Part shown: positions 48,253 through 58,143 of the stretch, piece after piece
Layout: every line of letters begins with the position of its first letter
How positions within the stretch are numbered: the first letter of the stretch is position 1
From: Litorilituus sp.
GTDB taxonomy: Bacteria; Pseudomonadota; Gammaproteobacteria; Enterobacterales; Alteromonadaceae
Length of the DNA stretch: 64,000 bases
Direction: 5' to 3'
Assembly (NCBI GenBank): GCA_030754235.1
Contig: JASMAS010000070.1
Span: forward strand, 186,001 to 250,000
The notes under the pieces: model-generated
Database searches by the model: none
What the model was told of the DNA's origin: nothing
The model's input: only the letters and a program-made list of their open reading frames with translations
Program-made: the position numbers and the translations under genes

Positions 48253-49746
48253 ATGACAAAGAATAAAAAACAGAAAGTGGTGATAGTTGGTGGTGGCAGT
48301 GCAGGTTGGATGAGCGCTTCTGCTTTATCAAAACTGTTAGGAAAAAACCTCGAAATATGCCTAATTGAATCTGAAGAAATAGGCAGAATTGGGGTGGGTG
48401 AAGCCACCATTCCACCCCTAAGAGTTTTTAACCAGTTACTTGGTATTGATGAGCAGCAATTTATGAAAACCACTCAAGCCACCTTCAAGTTAGGCATTGA
48501 GTTTAAAAACTGGGGCAAGTTAAACGATAACTACATTCACTCTTTTGGTGAAACTGGAAAAATTTGCTGGGCAGGTGAATTCCAACATTTTTGGGTCGGA
48601 GGTTTACAAAAAGGCTTTGATGCCGAGTTTGGCGACTATTGTCTAGAGCTCCAAGCTGCACGCGCTGGTAAATTTGGCATGTCGAAACAAAATCAACTCA
48701 ACTATGCTTACCATCTTGATGCTGGTTTATATGCTGAGTATTTAACTAATTTTGCTGAAACAAATGGCGTAAAACGTATTGAAGGCAAAGTCACTGATGT
48801 CACGGTAAAAGATGGTTCTGGCTATATTGAAAGTGTCACGTTAGAAAACGGTGATGTGATTGAGGGCGACTTATTCCTTGATTGTACGGGTTTTGTTGGT
48901 CGCCTTATCGAAGGAGCTTTAAATACAGGCTTTGAAAGCTACGGCCACTTACTTCCTTGTGATACAGCCGTTGCTGTACAAACAGAGAAATTTGGTGAGC
49001 CTCGCCCTTATACTCAAGCGATGGCGCGTGACTGTGGTTGGCAATGGCGTATACCATTACAGCACAGGGTTGGTAATGGCCTAGTTTACTGTAGCCGTTA
49101 TACAAGTGACGAAGAAGCAATTGCTTCATTGATGTCAAACTTAGAAAGCCCCGCGATAAACGAGCCAAAAGTATTTAAATACAAAACAGGTCGTCGTATT
49201 AAACAGTGGAACAAAAACTGTATTGCTATTGGGCTTTCAAGTGGCTTTGTTGAACCTGTTGAGTCAACGGCAATTCACTTAATGATGTCTGCAATTTTAC
49301 GGTTAATGAGATTATTTCCGCATAATGAAATTAGCCAAGCCAACGTGGATGAATTTAATAATCAAGCAAAAGAAGAAATGGAACGAATTCGCGATTTTAT
49401 CATTTTGCACTATAAAGCAACCGAGCGTGACGACACTGCATTCTGGCGTTACTGTAAAAATATGGATGTGCCTGAAACACTAGCGCACCGCATGGAATTA
49501 TTTAAAGAGACAGGGCGTGTTTGTATCACTGAAACTGAGTTGTTCCGTATCGATTCATGGACACAGTGTATGATTGGCCAAGGGATTGTGCCTGAAAATT
49601 ATCATCAAATTGTTGATATGATGCCAGAGCAAGAGCTAGGTCGTTTTTTGCACGGCCTAAAAAATAATGTTGATAAAAACGTTGAGATGATGCCGTCTCA
49701 TCAAGCGTTTATCGATAAGTACTGCAAAGCATCACCTATTGGTTAA
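48253..49746 (+). CDS. Tryptophan halogenase family protein 2
   Basis: FAD-dependent halogenase with the full family signature: FAD site VIVGGGSAGWM, IGVGEATIPPLR at 46-57, catalytic Lys79 in ATFKLG at the same position as Lys79 of PrnA, WQWRIP (263-268, the WxWxIP motif) and GFVEPVESTA near 331-340. It is therefore a likely active halogenase, although the substrate (tryptophan or another aromatic) is unknown. The 497 residues are the normal length. GGAG lies six bases before the ATG. It follows halogenase 1 on the same strand. Confidence 0.9.
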   Translation: MTKNKKQKVVIVGGGSAGWMSASALSKLLGKNLEICLIESEEIGRIGVGEATIPPLRVFNQLLGIDEQQFMKTTQATFKLGIEFKNWGKLNDNYIHSFGETGKICWAGEFQHFWVGGLQKGFDAEFGDYCLELQAARAGKFGMSKQNQLNYAYHLDAGLYAEYLTNFAETNGVKRIEGKVTDVTVKDGSGYIESVTLENGDVIEGDLFLDCTGFVGRLIEGALNTGFESYGHLLPCDTAVAVQTEKFGEPRPYTQAMARDCGWQWRIPLQHRVGNGLVYCSRYTSDEEAIASLMSNLESPAINEPKVFKYKTGRRIKQWNKNCIAIGLSSGFVEPVESTAIHLMMSAILRLMRLFPHNEISQANVDEFNNQAKEEMERIRDFIILHYKATERDDTAFWRYCKNMDVPETLAHRMELFKETGRVCITETELFRIDSWTQCMIGQGIVPENYHQIVDMMPEQELGRFLHGLKNNVDKNVEMMPSHQAFIDKYCKASPIG

Positions 49747-49804
49747 TATTGATATATTTTTATGGCAAAATATAACTATATAGCAGCCTCGATACCGGAT
49801 AACA

Positions 49805-50368
49805 ATGATGAAGATAGCCGTTGAATCACATGAGTTTAGCCAGGACCTATATTTTTATGATCTTGTTTCTAGCTTTTCTATATCACTATGTGGCTGCCCA
49901 GTAATTTTTGAAGAACATATCGACATTTATGAAGATCCACAACAAATATTAAGCTTTCCAGGTGCCTTTTCTCAAAGCAAACACCTTGCTCCTTATCAAT
50001 TACGCCAACAAGCGACCTCTGGTAATATAGACAAAAGTAAGCATATAGCAGCATGTTGTATGATGTTAGCCAATACCGCCTATGAATCTGTAAAACAGTT
50101 TAACGACGGTTCAGAAATATTTGAGTTCTTTAGACACATTAGAAATGCCTCTTCGCACCTTAATGTATTTCAATTTAACTTAAAAGAGCCTGCTCATCCC
50201 AGCCAATGGCGAAAGGCGATAATTGATCACCATCATAAAGGTAAGACAAATGAACTACATAACAAAGCTTGTTTTGGCCACTTTATCGGGGTTGCAGACT
50301 TACTTGATTTGTTAATGGATATTGAGAAGAAAATCATTACTCAAATTGAAAAAAACTCAAAGAAATAA
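49805..50368 (+). CDS. Unknown protein with a HEPN-like RNxxxH motif
   Basis: Not recognised as a named family. The 187-residue protein is helical and soluble, with RNASSH at 113-118 (EFFRHIRNASSHLNVFQF), which fits the Rx4-6H motif, in the RNxxxH form, that forms the active site of HEPN ribonucleases found in toxins and defence proteins. The surrounding pattern, with a helix-rich N-terminus and a C-terminal helix (LLDLLMDIEKKIITQIEKN), is compatible with a HEPN domain, but the match rests on this motif. It begins 58 bases after halogenase 2 and may be in the same transcript. No partner antitoxin gene is adjacent. Confidence 0.55.
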   Translation: MMKIAVESHEFSQDLYFYDLVSSFSISLCGCPVIFEEHIDIYEDPQQILSFPGAFSQSKHLAPYQLRQQATSGNIDKSKHIAACCMMLANTAYESVKQFNDGSEIFEFFRHIRNASSHLNVFQFNLKEPAHPSQWRKAIIDHHHKGKTNELHNKACFGHFIGVADLLDLLMDIEKKIITQIEKNSKK

Positions 50369-51153
50369 ACTAAAGACAAAACATATTAAGCCTGATTTCT
50401 CTTCTATTTGACTGTGATTTTTGGGGTATCTGACCGTCCCTTAATCGCTCTAAACAGCCGAACCAAAGCATTGTTCTAAACGTCCGAAATGTCGGAGAAA
50501 ACGAGCATTACCCGCCATACTTATACCCCCTTTATCAAAGAAGAATTATCATGAATCAAATCATTACTTACATAACTAAAGCCACTTAGAACCAAGGTAG
50601 CTTATAGGGAAAAAAGGTAACCCTGTTCAATTTGAAATTACGCCAAAAACAGTGAGCTTCCTTCCACAAGACAAGATTGTAGAATAGTAAAACGTTGGAT
50701 TACCAGTATTGGTATTGGTCTAGATCCTCCGGCTTATGAACCTAAAGCACTCTTAAACCGTCACAAACATTCACAAAATCTATTTTCTCTATTGGGGTTT
50801 TCAATAGAGGTTGTGTTTATATTATTTTTTTAGTCAACAGATCAGACCATATAGATTGACTTTACACGCCCTTACTTTAAATTATAAAAACAGCAAAACA
50901 AACACTAACCCACTGAATAAAAACAAGTAATAATAAAAAGCCAAAAGTATTATTGACTGTAATTAACAGCAAAAAATAAAGATTAATATGTTTACCTCCA
51001 TTTTTTAATACAAGATGATTTATCAACCGCTAATAAAAAGTAGCCACTTGCACAAAACAAATTGTTCAGATAATAATCAACACTTGGATTATAGCCGAAG
51101 CAATATCTATCACTAAAATAAAAATTAAAAAGTAATAAATAAAAGGAAATATT
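50369..51153. other. Gene-poor interval with possible decayed coding
   Basis: A 785-base interval before the lipase gene. Near 50551-50690 an ATG-started frame gives MNQIITYITKAT and stops; after further stops the frame continues as GKKGNPVQFEITPKTVSFLPQDKIVE, and near 50690-50850 a different frame reads RWITSIGIGLDPPAYEPKALLNRHKHSQN. These may be scraps of a decayed gene, but I do not recognise a family. The right half is very AT-rich and has no operator of the LacI type. Confidence 0.4.
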
Positions 51154-52080
51154 ATGAGAATATGTTTATATGTAGCCTTAGCATTGTTAGTTAACTTATA
51201 CACGCCGTCATCAGCTCAAGCACAAGCGACAAAATACCCCGTCGTGTTAGTGCATGGCTTTCTGGGATTTGACGATATCCTCGGTATTGATTATTTTTAT
51301 CGCATCCCAAACACCTTAAGACAACAAGGTACAAAAGTTTTTGTTGCACAAGTTTCAGCGTTTAATTCAACTGAAATGCGCGGTGAACAACTTCGAGCAT
51401 ACGTGCAAGCGGTACTAGCACAAACAGGTGCAGAAAAAGTTAATCTAATCGGTCATAGTCATGGCGGCCCAACCTCTCGTTATGTTGCCAGTTTAAACCC
51501 AGAAATGGTTGCCTCGGTAACCTCAGTTGGTGGTGTTAACTGGGGTAGTGGTCTTGCGGATGTATTACGCGGTGCCGTGCCTGTTGACTCATGGACTGAG
51601 GCATTAATAGTTAGTGGTTTTGATGCTTTAGGGGTGGTGATAAATTTTGCTTCTGGTGGTGATGATTTCCCTACTGATGGTTTAGGGATGACTCATTCTT
51701 TAACAACAGTTGGCACAATTGAATTTAATGAAACATACCCAGAAGGTGTGCCAGAATATTATTGTGGTGAAGGTGAAGAAGTTGCTAGCAATGGCGTACA
51801 CTATTACTCATGGTCAGGAGGCTCTCCAACAACGAATATATTCGATGCCTCTGATGCTGCCTTAGCTTTAACAAGTCTTGCTTTTAGTAACTCAAATGAG
51901 GCAAATGACGGCGCGGTATCTATATGCAGCTCGCATTTAGGTAAAGTAATTAAGGACGATTATAAAATGAACCATCTTGACGAAATAAATCACCTATTCG
52001 GATTGGTGAGCTGGTGGGAAACTAATCCAGAAGCACTATACAGAAATCATGTAAATAATTTAGCCAGTATGGGCTTATAA
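51154..52080 (+). CDS. lip: Secreted triacylglycerol lipase, family I
   Basis: Secreted lipase of the Pseudomonas family I type. A signal peptide (cleavage near SSAQA, about 24) precedes YPVVLVHGFLGFD (oxyanion-hole HG). The nucleophile elbow GHSHGG has Ser102; the catalytic acid is Asp252 in EANDGAVSICSSHLG and the histidine is His274 in KMNHLDEINHLFGL, a block nearly identical to that of the P. aeruginosa lipase. Cys204 and Cys258 match the stabilising disulfide of that enzyme. AGGA lies six bases before the ATG. It is followed after 97 bases by its predicted foldase, so folding in the periplasm and type II export are expected. Confidence 0.95.
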   Translation: MRICLYVALALLVNLYTPSSAQAQATKYPVVLVHGFLGFDDILGIDYFYRIPNTLRQQGTKVFVAQVSAFNSTEMRGEQLRAYVQAVLAQTGAEKVNLIGHSHGGPTSRYVASLNPEMVASVTSVGGVNWGSGLADVLRGAVPVDSWTEALIVSGFDALGVVINFASGGDDFPTDGLGMTHSLTTVGTIEFNETYPEGVPEYYCGEGEEVASNGVHYYSWSGGSPTTNIFDASDAALALTSLAFSNSNEANDGAVSICSSHLGKVIKDDYKMNHLDEINHLFGLVSWWETNPEALYRNHVNNLASMGL

Positions 52081-52177
52081 AAAATACATAAGCGGTGTTG
52101 GCTTTTACAGATTATATTTTTAATGCCTGCTAAAAGCCAACACACATCCAATAAAAGCTAATGATTTGGATTATATT

Positions 52178-53152
52178 GTGATAAAAAAATATTTTTTTAT
52201 AGTAAATATAAGTGTGTGCGTACTCACTGCTGTCGTTTTAGGGTTATATTTTCAATTACATGGCATTAACACTAGCAATGATGATATTGCTAATAGTCAC
52301 GCTTTATCACCTCAACAACATTTGCCGAGTAAAAAGCCAGCTATTGCTAATAACAATGAGCATAATAAAGCTATTAATTGGCGGTTAGCATCTCTATTGC
52401 CTTTGCAGCTCAACATACACTTGAGATGGTCATTTGACGATGTAATACAAAAACACCTAGACACTCAACAGCCAATAAACGAACTAGTGAATGAACTTAT
52501 AAAAAAATTAAAACTTTCAGCGTTTGAAAAAGGCTATTTGCTTGATTTATTTAGCCGTTATCAAGCCTATAAAGTATCACTGATCGAAATTAAAAAAACA
52601 GGGCCCGATATTAGCCAACAAATTGATCTTGAAGAAACCCTGTCATTTATTAATGTAGTTCATGAACAACAACTTAACTATTTCAACCAACTAGAGATAG
52701 ACGCTTTTTTCGCTCAAGACAATAAATACGATAAACAAGCATTAGCTAGGCTTGCTATTCAGCAAGATGAAAGTTTATCTATTGAAGCAAAAAAGTTGCT
52801 TATTTTACATCAAATTAACCAGATGGATAAAAACGATAGAGACGTTTACTTACCGAGCTTAGAAGCGGTAAATATTGCTGATTATATTGTGGGTAAAACC
52901 CAAGACCTACCCATTAATAGCATGGCAATAAGTGCACGCATTGAAAAAGTAAAAAAAAGCGAAGATCATTGGAAAGAGCGTGTTAGCAGTTACAAGGTAT
53001 TTTTGATTAACAACCAACAAAGCACGTTATCTATATCAGAAAAAAAACTGGCATTAAAAGCTTATGTACAGGAAAAATTCTCTAAAAATGAGTTGAAACG
53101 TTTGCAGGTCTTTATTCAAAATCCAAGTTTACTGGGCGTGACGGATCAGTAA
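52178..53152 (+). CDS. lif: Lipase-specific foldase (Lif, lipase chaperone)
   Basis: Membrane-anchored periplasmic steric chaperone needed to fold the adjacent lipase. It has one N-terminal helix (about 8-28), a variable Gln/Asn/Ser-rich linker and a long helical domain. The Lif signature RxxFDY is present in degenerate form as RWSFDD near 85-90. The GTG start used has GGA seven bases before it; an earlier TTG is in frame but unsupported. About 324 residues, in the size range of Lif proteins. It is co-directional and close to lip, as is usual, which is the main support for the call. Confidence 0.85.
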   Translation: MIKKYFFIVNISVCVLTAVVLGLYFQLHGINTSNDDIANSHALSPQQHLPSKKPAIANNNEHNKAINWRLASLLPLQLNIHLRWSFDDVIQKHLDTQQPINELVNELIKKLKLSAFEKGYLLDLFSRYQAYKVSLIEIKKTGPDISQQIDLEETLSFINVVHEQQLNYFNQLEIDAFFAQDNKYDKQALARLAIQQDESLSIEAKKLLILHQINQMDKNDRDVYLPSLEAVNIADYIVGKTQDLPINSMAISARIEKVKKSEDHWKERVSSYKVFLINNQQSTLSISEKKLALKAYVQEKFSKNELKRLQVFIQNPSLLGVTDQ

Positions 53153-53289
53153 CTTGGTATCACTTAGCGTTATCGATACAAAACTTAATCCGAGGTAGAG
53201 TTTGACGTTAATCATTTAATTAACACTAGAGATATATGTCATTTGTCTGAAATTATTTTCTAGTGATTTTTAAGTTTTGTATAATTTAC

Positions 53290-54159
53290 TCATAATTTAT
53301 GACGATCCAGCACTTTCTCTACTACTTGCCGACTTTCAGGTGACATAAAGGAATTTTTCAATTTGAATACTTTTCTCTTTGCCAAGTTTGCTGAAATTAA
53401 CATGTTTTTTGTCACCGCATGTGTTAAAAATAGCTTTTGAAAACTACCATTTTTCTCTGCTTTGATAAGGCCTAACTCAATACGTTTTTTTAATGTTGGG
53501 TTATCATTGCTTACAAAAAAATAATAAGGAGATGGATAATAAAATGCTAATGATGTTTCAACGCGTAAACCTTCAAACACTCTCACTTCATTCCATGCCT
53601 CATGTAGTCCTCTAGGCATATAATCAAATCGCCCATGCTGTAACATATTAAATAATGCTGAATGTCCTGAACCCGTGATTAGTCGATAGTGATTATCTGT
53701 TAAAATTGCAGAATCAGGCCAATCATGTCCTTGTCCGGCCAAAAGTTTTTTCAGCTGTTTTGCATTATTAATTTTAGAGAATTTTTTTTGTTGGTCCGCT
53801 TTGATTAAAAAAATGCGGTAACCCCCTAACCCTCTAAGTAATGGTATTCTAATAGGGGTGACTTCTTGTTCGCGCTGTCGTGATGTCATTGTCCAAACAA
53901 CACTCAAGTTGCGATTATGCTTTATCTCAACGAGTGCCCTACCTTGAAACATAGGTTGAACTCTTTTTTTAAGCTCATATTCACCAAACTCTTCTTTCGA
54001 GTTTTCAAGGGCAAGTTTAAGTAATGCCAGAAAATAGGTGCTTTCTGTAAATTTTTCTTCATCAGCCATGCTCGGGTAAAAGATAATCTCTTTCTCCTGA
54101 GCATCAGTACTAACACTGAAAAAAAACATAAAAAAAATAATATAATTACTGTGAATCAC
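53290..54159 (-). CDS. Periplasmic solute-binding family 3-like protein
   Basis: Exported protein of 289 residues resembling the amino-acid-binding type of solute-binding proteins (family 3). A signal peptide (about 1-20, IIFFMFFFSVSTDA) precedes a two-lobed pattern: IPLLRGLGGYRIFLIK, LKKLLAGQGHDWPDS, HSALFNMLQHGRFDYMPRGLHEAW and FYYPSPYYFFVSNDN. There are no permease or ATPase genes with it, so it may act as a sensor input or an orphan binding protein. It is the last gene of a GluP-GH3-binding protein series on this strand, 18 bases after the GH3 gene. The start is GTG with no clear ribosome binding site. Confidence 0.72.
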   Translation of the reverse strand: MIHSNYIIFFMFFFSVSTDAQEKEIIFYPSMADEEKFTESTYFLALLKLALENSKEEFGEYELKKRVQPMFQGRALVEIKHNRNLSVVWTMTSRQREQEVTPIRIPLLRGLGGYRIFLIKADQQKKFSKINNAKQLKKLLAGQGHDWPDSAILTDNHYRLITGSGHSALFNMLQHGRFDYMPRGLHEAWNEVRVFEGLRVETSLAFYYPSPYYFFVSNDNPTLKKRIELGLIKAEKNGSFQKLFLTHAVTKNMLISANLAKRKVFKLKNSFMSPESRQVVEKVLDRHKL

Positions 54160-54177
54160 TAAAAGGTCTATTATCCA

Positions 54178-56772
54178 TTATAGGCAAGAAACATTTGCTT
54201 GTTCTACACTATTTGGCCTAATAAATACATCAGTGAAGTCAATATTTAATGGTGCTTGCGTAGATAAAACAAATGGGCTAATAATTTGACTCATATCTGC
54301 GCCTGCTTTTTCAAAGCACTTTAAGTCAATGTTTAATGTCTGCCATTGATTAACTTTCATTGATAAAATATTCTCGCTTATATCCACCTTGCCTTGACAC
54401 TTTTCCCCACAAGCCATTGCTAAATAAACGACCTGCTTGGATGATAAATTAGCCATGTTAGTGAGTCGTACTGTTAACTCTAATGTAGAGTTTTCCTTAC
54501 GATATTGCGTCAAGTCAATAACAAAACGACTTCTAAAGGCAAGTCTACCTTGTTCTGTGCCCTTAAAAATAACTCTTCTTGCATCTTCTTGCACATTTCT
54601 GTCAATAGTGCGTAAATAGAGGGCTTTATTTTCAATAACACTGCTGATCATCGCACTAGAGGAGTCGCTATCGCTAATCATCATCTTCCATGGTGGCTTA
54701 ATAGCGCTTTCGAAAAGAGTGAGACTTTGTAGGCTTGTTGAAGCTTCTTTATTACTTATTTCTAAATTATCTGCTAAAAGGTTTTTATCACCATAGCTCA
54801 AACCAAAACCGTAAGGTAATAATGGCTGATAATCCTTATCAAAACGATTAACCGTAGCTTGGCTAGCACTTGCTGGCCAAGAGTAAGATAGCCTGCCGGT
54901 GAAGTCATAATTAATATCACCATTTTCTTTGCTAAATAACACGTCTGCAACCGCAATACCTTCAGAACCAGGCAACCAAATTGCGGCAAAAGCATCTGAA
55001 GCATTAAGCTCTGCGTTAACCCACATTGGGCGGCCACTAATGAATAAAGAAACGACCTTAATACCATCAGCCTTAAGGCGCTTTAATAATGCTAAGTCTT
55101 GTTTAACACCTTGCTGGTACTCTAAGTTTTCAATATCTCCGACACCTTCCGCATATGGCTCTTCACCAAACACAACAATGGCAACATCAGGTTTGTTTTG
55201 ATAATTACCATCAACATTTAGCTCTACACTACCTCCTTGAGCTTTTACCGCTTGCACAATTCCATCATAAACTGAGCTACCACCGGGGAAGTCATTGTTA
55301 AAGTTATTGGTACCTTGCCAAGTAATTGTCCAACCGCCTGACTGTTTACCAATATTATCTGCACCATCACCCGCAACTAAAATATTCTGTCTCGCTGATA
55401 AAGGTAACAAATTCCCCTTATTCTTCAGTAAAACTAATGACTCTCTTACCGCTTGTCTAGCAACCTTCCTATGTTCAGTAGCCCCTATCAATTTTATTTT
55501 TCCTGATAAGGATCGGTTAATTGGGCTAGGTTTTTCAAAAAGTCCTGCGCGGAATTTCACACGTAAAATTCTGCTAACCGCATCATCAATACGGACTTGT
55601 GTAATTTCACCACTTTTGACTTGAGCAATAGTATTTTCATATAAAGGTTTCCAGGCATCTGTTGGCACCATAAAAATATCTAAGCCGGCATTTATCGCTT
55701 GCGGACAGCTTTCATTTGAGCACCCTTTAACTTGTCCATGACCATTCCAGTCACCGACAACAAAGCCATCAAAACCCATTTGCTCTTTTAATACATCAGT
55801 TAAAAGGTACTTATTTCCATGGTTTTTTTTACCGTGCCAACTATTAAAAGATGCCATTACAGATTGAGCCCCCACAGTTAAGCCACCAATATAACCTTGC
55901 CCATGTATATCAAGTAATTCTTGCTCTGAAGATAAGTTATTACCCTGATCATCACCACCTTCAGTACCACCATCACCAATAAAGTGTTTCACTGTACTTA
56001 TGACACGTTTATCACCAAGAAAGTCTTTATCAGCTGCACCTTGTAAGCCTTTGACTATCGCAGAAGAGTATTCTTTCACCATTTCAGGATCTTCTGAATA
56101 GCCTTCATACGTTCTCCCCCAGCGATCATCACGTACTACTGCGACGGTTGGCGCAAAAACCCAATCAATGCCAGTTACCATGACTTCTGTTGCAGTAATA
56201 GTAGCAATTTTTTCAATCAACTCAGGGTTATTTGTTGCCCCTAATGCAATATTATGGGGAAATAACGTCGCTCCAATAACATTATTATGCCCATGTACTG
56301 CATCGGTCCCCCACATGGTTGGAATATTTATGCCGTCCACACTGTCATCTACAGATGCTTGATACATAGCTTCAGCTAAGTTAACCCAATCATTGGGGCT
56401 TGCATGCTTATCATTGTTTGGAAAAGCGCCTCCCCCATTTAAATATGAGCCAAAACCATATTTGCGCATATCTTCTACCGTAATATCTCGGATTTCGGGC
56501 TGGATCATTTGCGCCACTTTTTGCTCAAGTGTCATGGTTGACAATAGTGCAGCCACTTTTTCTTCGGTGGCTTCATCAGTTTTGACTGCGATATCAAGCT
56601 TTGGCCATATTTTAACGTTCTTTGTATCCTTAGTTGATATAGCAACTTGTTCAGTTGCAATATTTTCAGGTAATGCTACTTGCTGTTGGCCATTACAACC
56701 ACACAACATTGAAATCATTGCCATGCCAAGTAAGCTGATGATCATCATTTTATTTTTCAAAGTAATTTCCAT
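54178..56772 (-). CDS. GH3 exo-beta-glucanase lipoprotein (ExoP-type)
   Basis: Predicted exo-1,3/1,4-beta-glucanase acting in the envelope. The N-terminus ends in a lipobox (MLCGC, Cys26). The GH3 barrel shows GTDAVHGHNNVIGATLFPHNIALGAT near 154-178, KHFIGDGGTEGG at 261-272 and nucleophile Asp340 in VGDWNGHG. The second domain carries GEEPYAEGVGDIENLEY near 560, and a C-terminal carbohydrate-binding-like domain of about 190 residues (SNKEASTSLQSLTLFESAIKPPWKMM...) ends the protein, as in ExoP-type GH3 enzymes. It follows the GluP-type transporter after 59 bases. The start has no clear ribosome binding site. Confidence 0.92.
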   Translation of the reverse strand: MEITLKNKMMIISLLGMAMISMLCGCNGQQQVALPENIATEQVAISTKDTKNVKIWPKLDIAVKTDEATEEKVAALLSTMTLEQKVAQMIQPEIRDITVEDMRKYGFGSYLNGGGAFPNNDKHASPNDWVNLAEAMYQASVDDSVDGINIPTMWGTDAVHGHNNVIGATLFPHNIALGATNNPELIEKIATITATEVMVTGIDWVFAPTVAVVRDDRWGRTYEGYSEDPEMVKEYSSAIVKGLQGAADKDFLGDKRVISTVKHFIGDGGTEGGDDQGNNLSSEQELLDIHGQGYIGGLTVGAQSVMASFNSWHGKKNHGNKYLLTDVLKEQMGFDGFVVGDWNGHGQVKGCSNESCPQAINAGLDIFMVPTDAWKPLYENTIAQVKSGEITQVRIDDAVSRILRVKFRAGLFEKPSPINRSLSGKIKLIGATEHRKVARQAVRESLVLLKNKGNLLPLSARQNILVAGDGADNIGKQSGGWTITWQGTNNFNNDFPGGSSVYDGIVQAVKAQGGSVELNVDGNYQNKPDVAIVVFGEEPYAEGVGDIENLEYQQGVKQDLALLKRLKADGIKVVSLFISGRPMWVNAELNASDAFAAIWLPGSEGIAVADVLFSKENGDINYDFTGRLSYSWPASASQATVNRFDKDYQPLLPYGFGLSYGDKNLLADNLEISNKEASTSLQSLTLFESAIKPPWKMMISDSDSSSAMISSVIENKALYLRTIDRNVQEDARRVIFKGTEQGRLAFRSRFVIDLTQYRKENSTLELTVRLTNMANLSSKQVVYLAMACGEKCQGKVDISENILSMKVNQWQTLNIDLKCFEKAGADMSQIISPFVLSTQAPLNIDFTDVFIRPNSVEQANVSCL

Positions 56773-56831
56773 AAAATTGTTTTTTATTTTTTAATGCTCT
56801 ATCGTTATCAAATAAGATTGATAACCTAAAC

Positions 56832-58100
56832 TTATTTAGCGATTGCTTTAACTTTACTGCCCCAAAGACCGTAATAAGCGATAAACAGATAACATAATAT
56901 TGGTAAGAAGAATGATGGCTGAATACCTATACTGTCAGCTATTCCTCCTTGAATAAGTGGAATTATTGCGCCACCGACAATAGCTAAGCATAAGATGCCT
57001 GAGCCTTGGCTAGTATGTTTTCCTAGACGATTAATAGCTAAACTGAAAATTGTTGGAAACATAATGGAATTACATAAGCCCACCAACAATATAGCCACCA
57101 TAGCAATATTACCTGAAGATAAAGTAGCAATTAAAATGAGTAAAACAGCAATAACAGAGTTGAAGAACAACACCTTACCTGCTGCAACTTTTTGCATTAC
57201 TGCAGCACCAATAAATCGACCAACCATAGCGCCCCCCCAATAATAAGCAATATATTTAGCTGCTTCAGACTCTTCTAAGCCAGCAATGCTTGGGTCAGCA
57301 AAAAAGCTTACCAGAAAACTACCTATTGAGACTTCAGCACCTACATAAACAAAAATACCAATAGCACCTAAAACTAAATGACTATATTGCCAAGCGCTAC
57401 CACTGTCTTTATTTAAATTGTTTTGTGATCCTTCATCAGCTACCGATAAGTTAGGTAATTTTAACCAAGCAAAAATTGCAGCAAGCGCAAGCAACATAGC
57501 TGCTAGAAATACATATGGCATCTGCACAGCTTCTGCTGAGGCTTGTGCAGATATAGATTCTGCGGCTTGATTTAAGATTAACAATGCACCAAAAAATGGG
57601 GCTACTGTTGTACCTAATGAGTTAAATGCTTGTGTCATTGTTAATCGAGAGGAAGCCGTTTTAGCATCCCCTAGCATGCTGACATAAGGATTAGCAGATA
57701 CTTGCAATAAGGTGATACCACTTGCAAGAATAAATAATGCCAATAAAAATACTGCGTAACTATGCATTGAAGCCGCGGGATAAAATCCCAGGCAACCAAT
57801 AGCAGCTACCACCAAACCTAAGACAATCCCCTTTTGATAACCCAGCTTTTTAACTATTGTTCCAGCTGGAAGAGAAACAATAAAATAGGCTCCAAAAAAG
57901 CAAAACTGTACTAACATTGCCTGACTATAAGATAAATCGAACACCCCTTTTAAATGAGGAATCAAAATATCATTTAAACAGGTAATAAATCCCCACATAA
58001 AAAAAAGTGAGGTTAATGATGTAAGTGCAAAACCATAGTTACTGTTTTGCGGCACATCACTTACCTGATTGAAAGTACCCGAGTTTGATTGCATTGCCAT
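56832..58100 (-). CDS. gluP: Glucose/galactose transporter, GluP/FHS family
   Basis: Twelve-helix sugar:proton symporter of the fucose-galactose-glucose (FHS) family. The N-terminal [46 protein letters not shown] signature is diagnostic, followed by [12 protein letters not shown] and C-terminal [14 protein letters not shown]. The ATG used (protein MAMQSNSG, 422 residues) has AGAGGA six bases upstream; an ATG 45 bases earlier overlaps a leader with inverted repeats. It would import glucose released by the GH3 lipoproteins. It heads the GluP-GH3-binding protein series and is divergent from GH1 across a region with two LacI operators. Confidence 0.93.
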   Translation of the reverse strand: MAMQSNSGTFNQVSDVPQNSNYGFALTSLTSLFFMWGFITCLNDILIPHLKGVFDLSYSQAMLVQFCFFGAYFIVSLPAGTIVKKLGYQKGIVLGLVVAAIGCLGFYPAASMHSYAVFLLALFILASGITLLQVSANPYVSMLGDAKTASSRLTMTQAFNSLGTTVAPFFGALLILNQAAESISAQASAEAVQMPYVFLAAMLLALAAIFAWLKLPNLSVADEGSQNNLNKDSGSAWQYSHLVLGAIGIFVYVGAEVSIGSFLVSFFADPSIAGLEESEAAKYIAYYWGGAMVGRFIGAAVMQKVAAGKVLFFNSVIAVLLILIATLSSGNIAMVAILLVGLCNSIMFPTIFSLAINRLGKHTSQGSGILCLAIVGGAIIPLIQGGIADSIGIQPSFFLPILCYLFIAYYGLWGSKVKAIAK

Positions 58101-58143
58101 GATTTTCCTCTTTTGAGTGATTTTGATATATGTTTTACAAATC

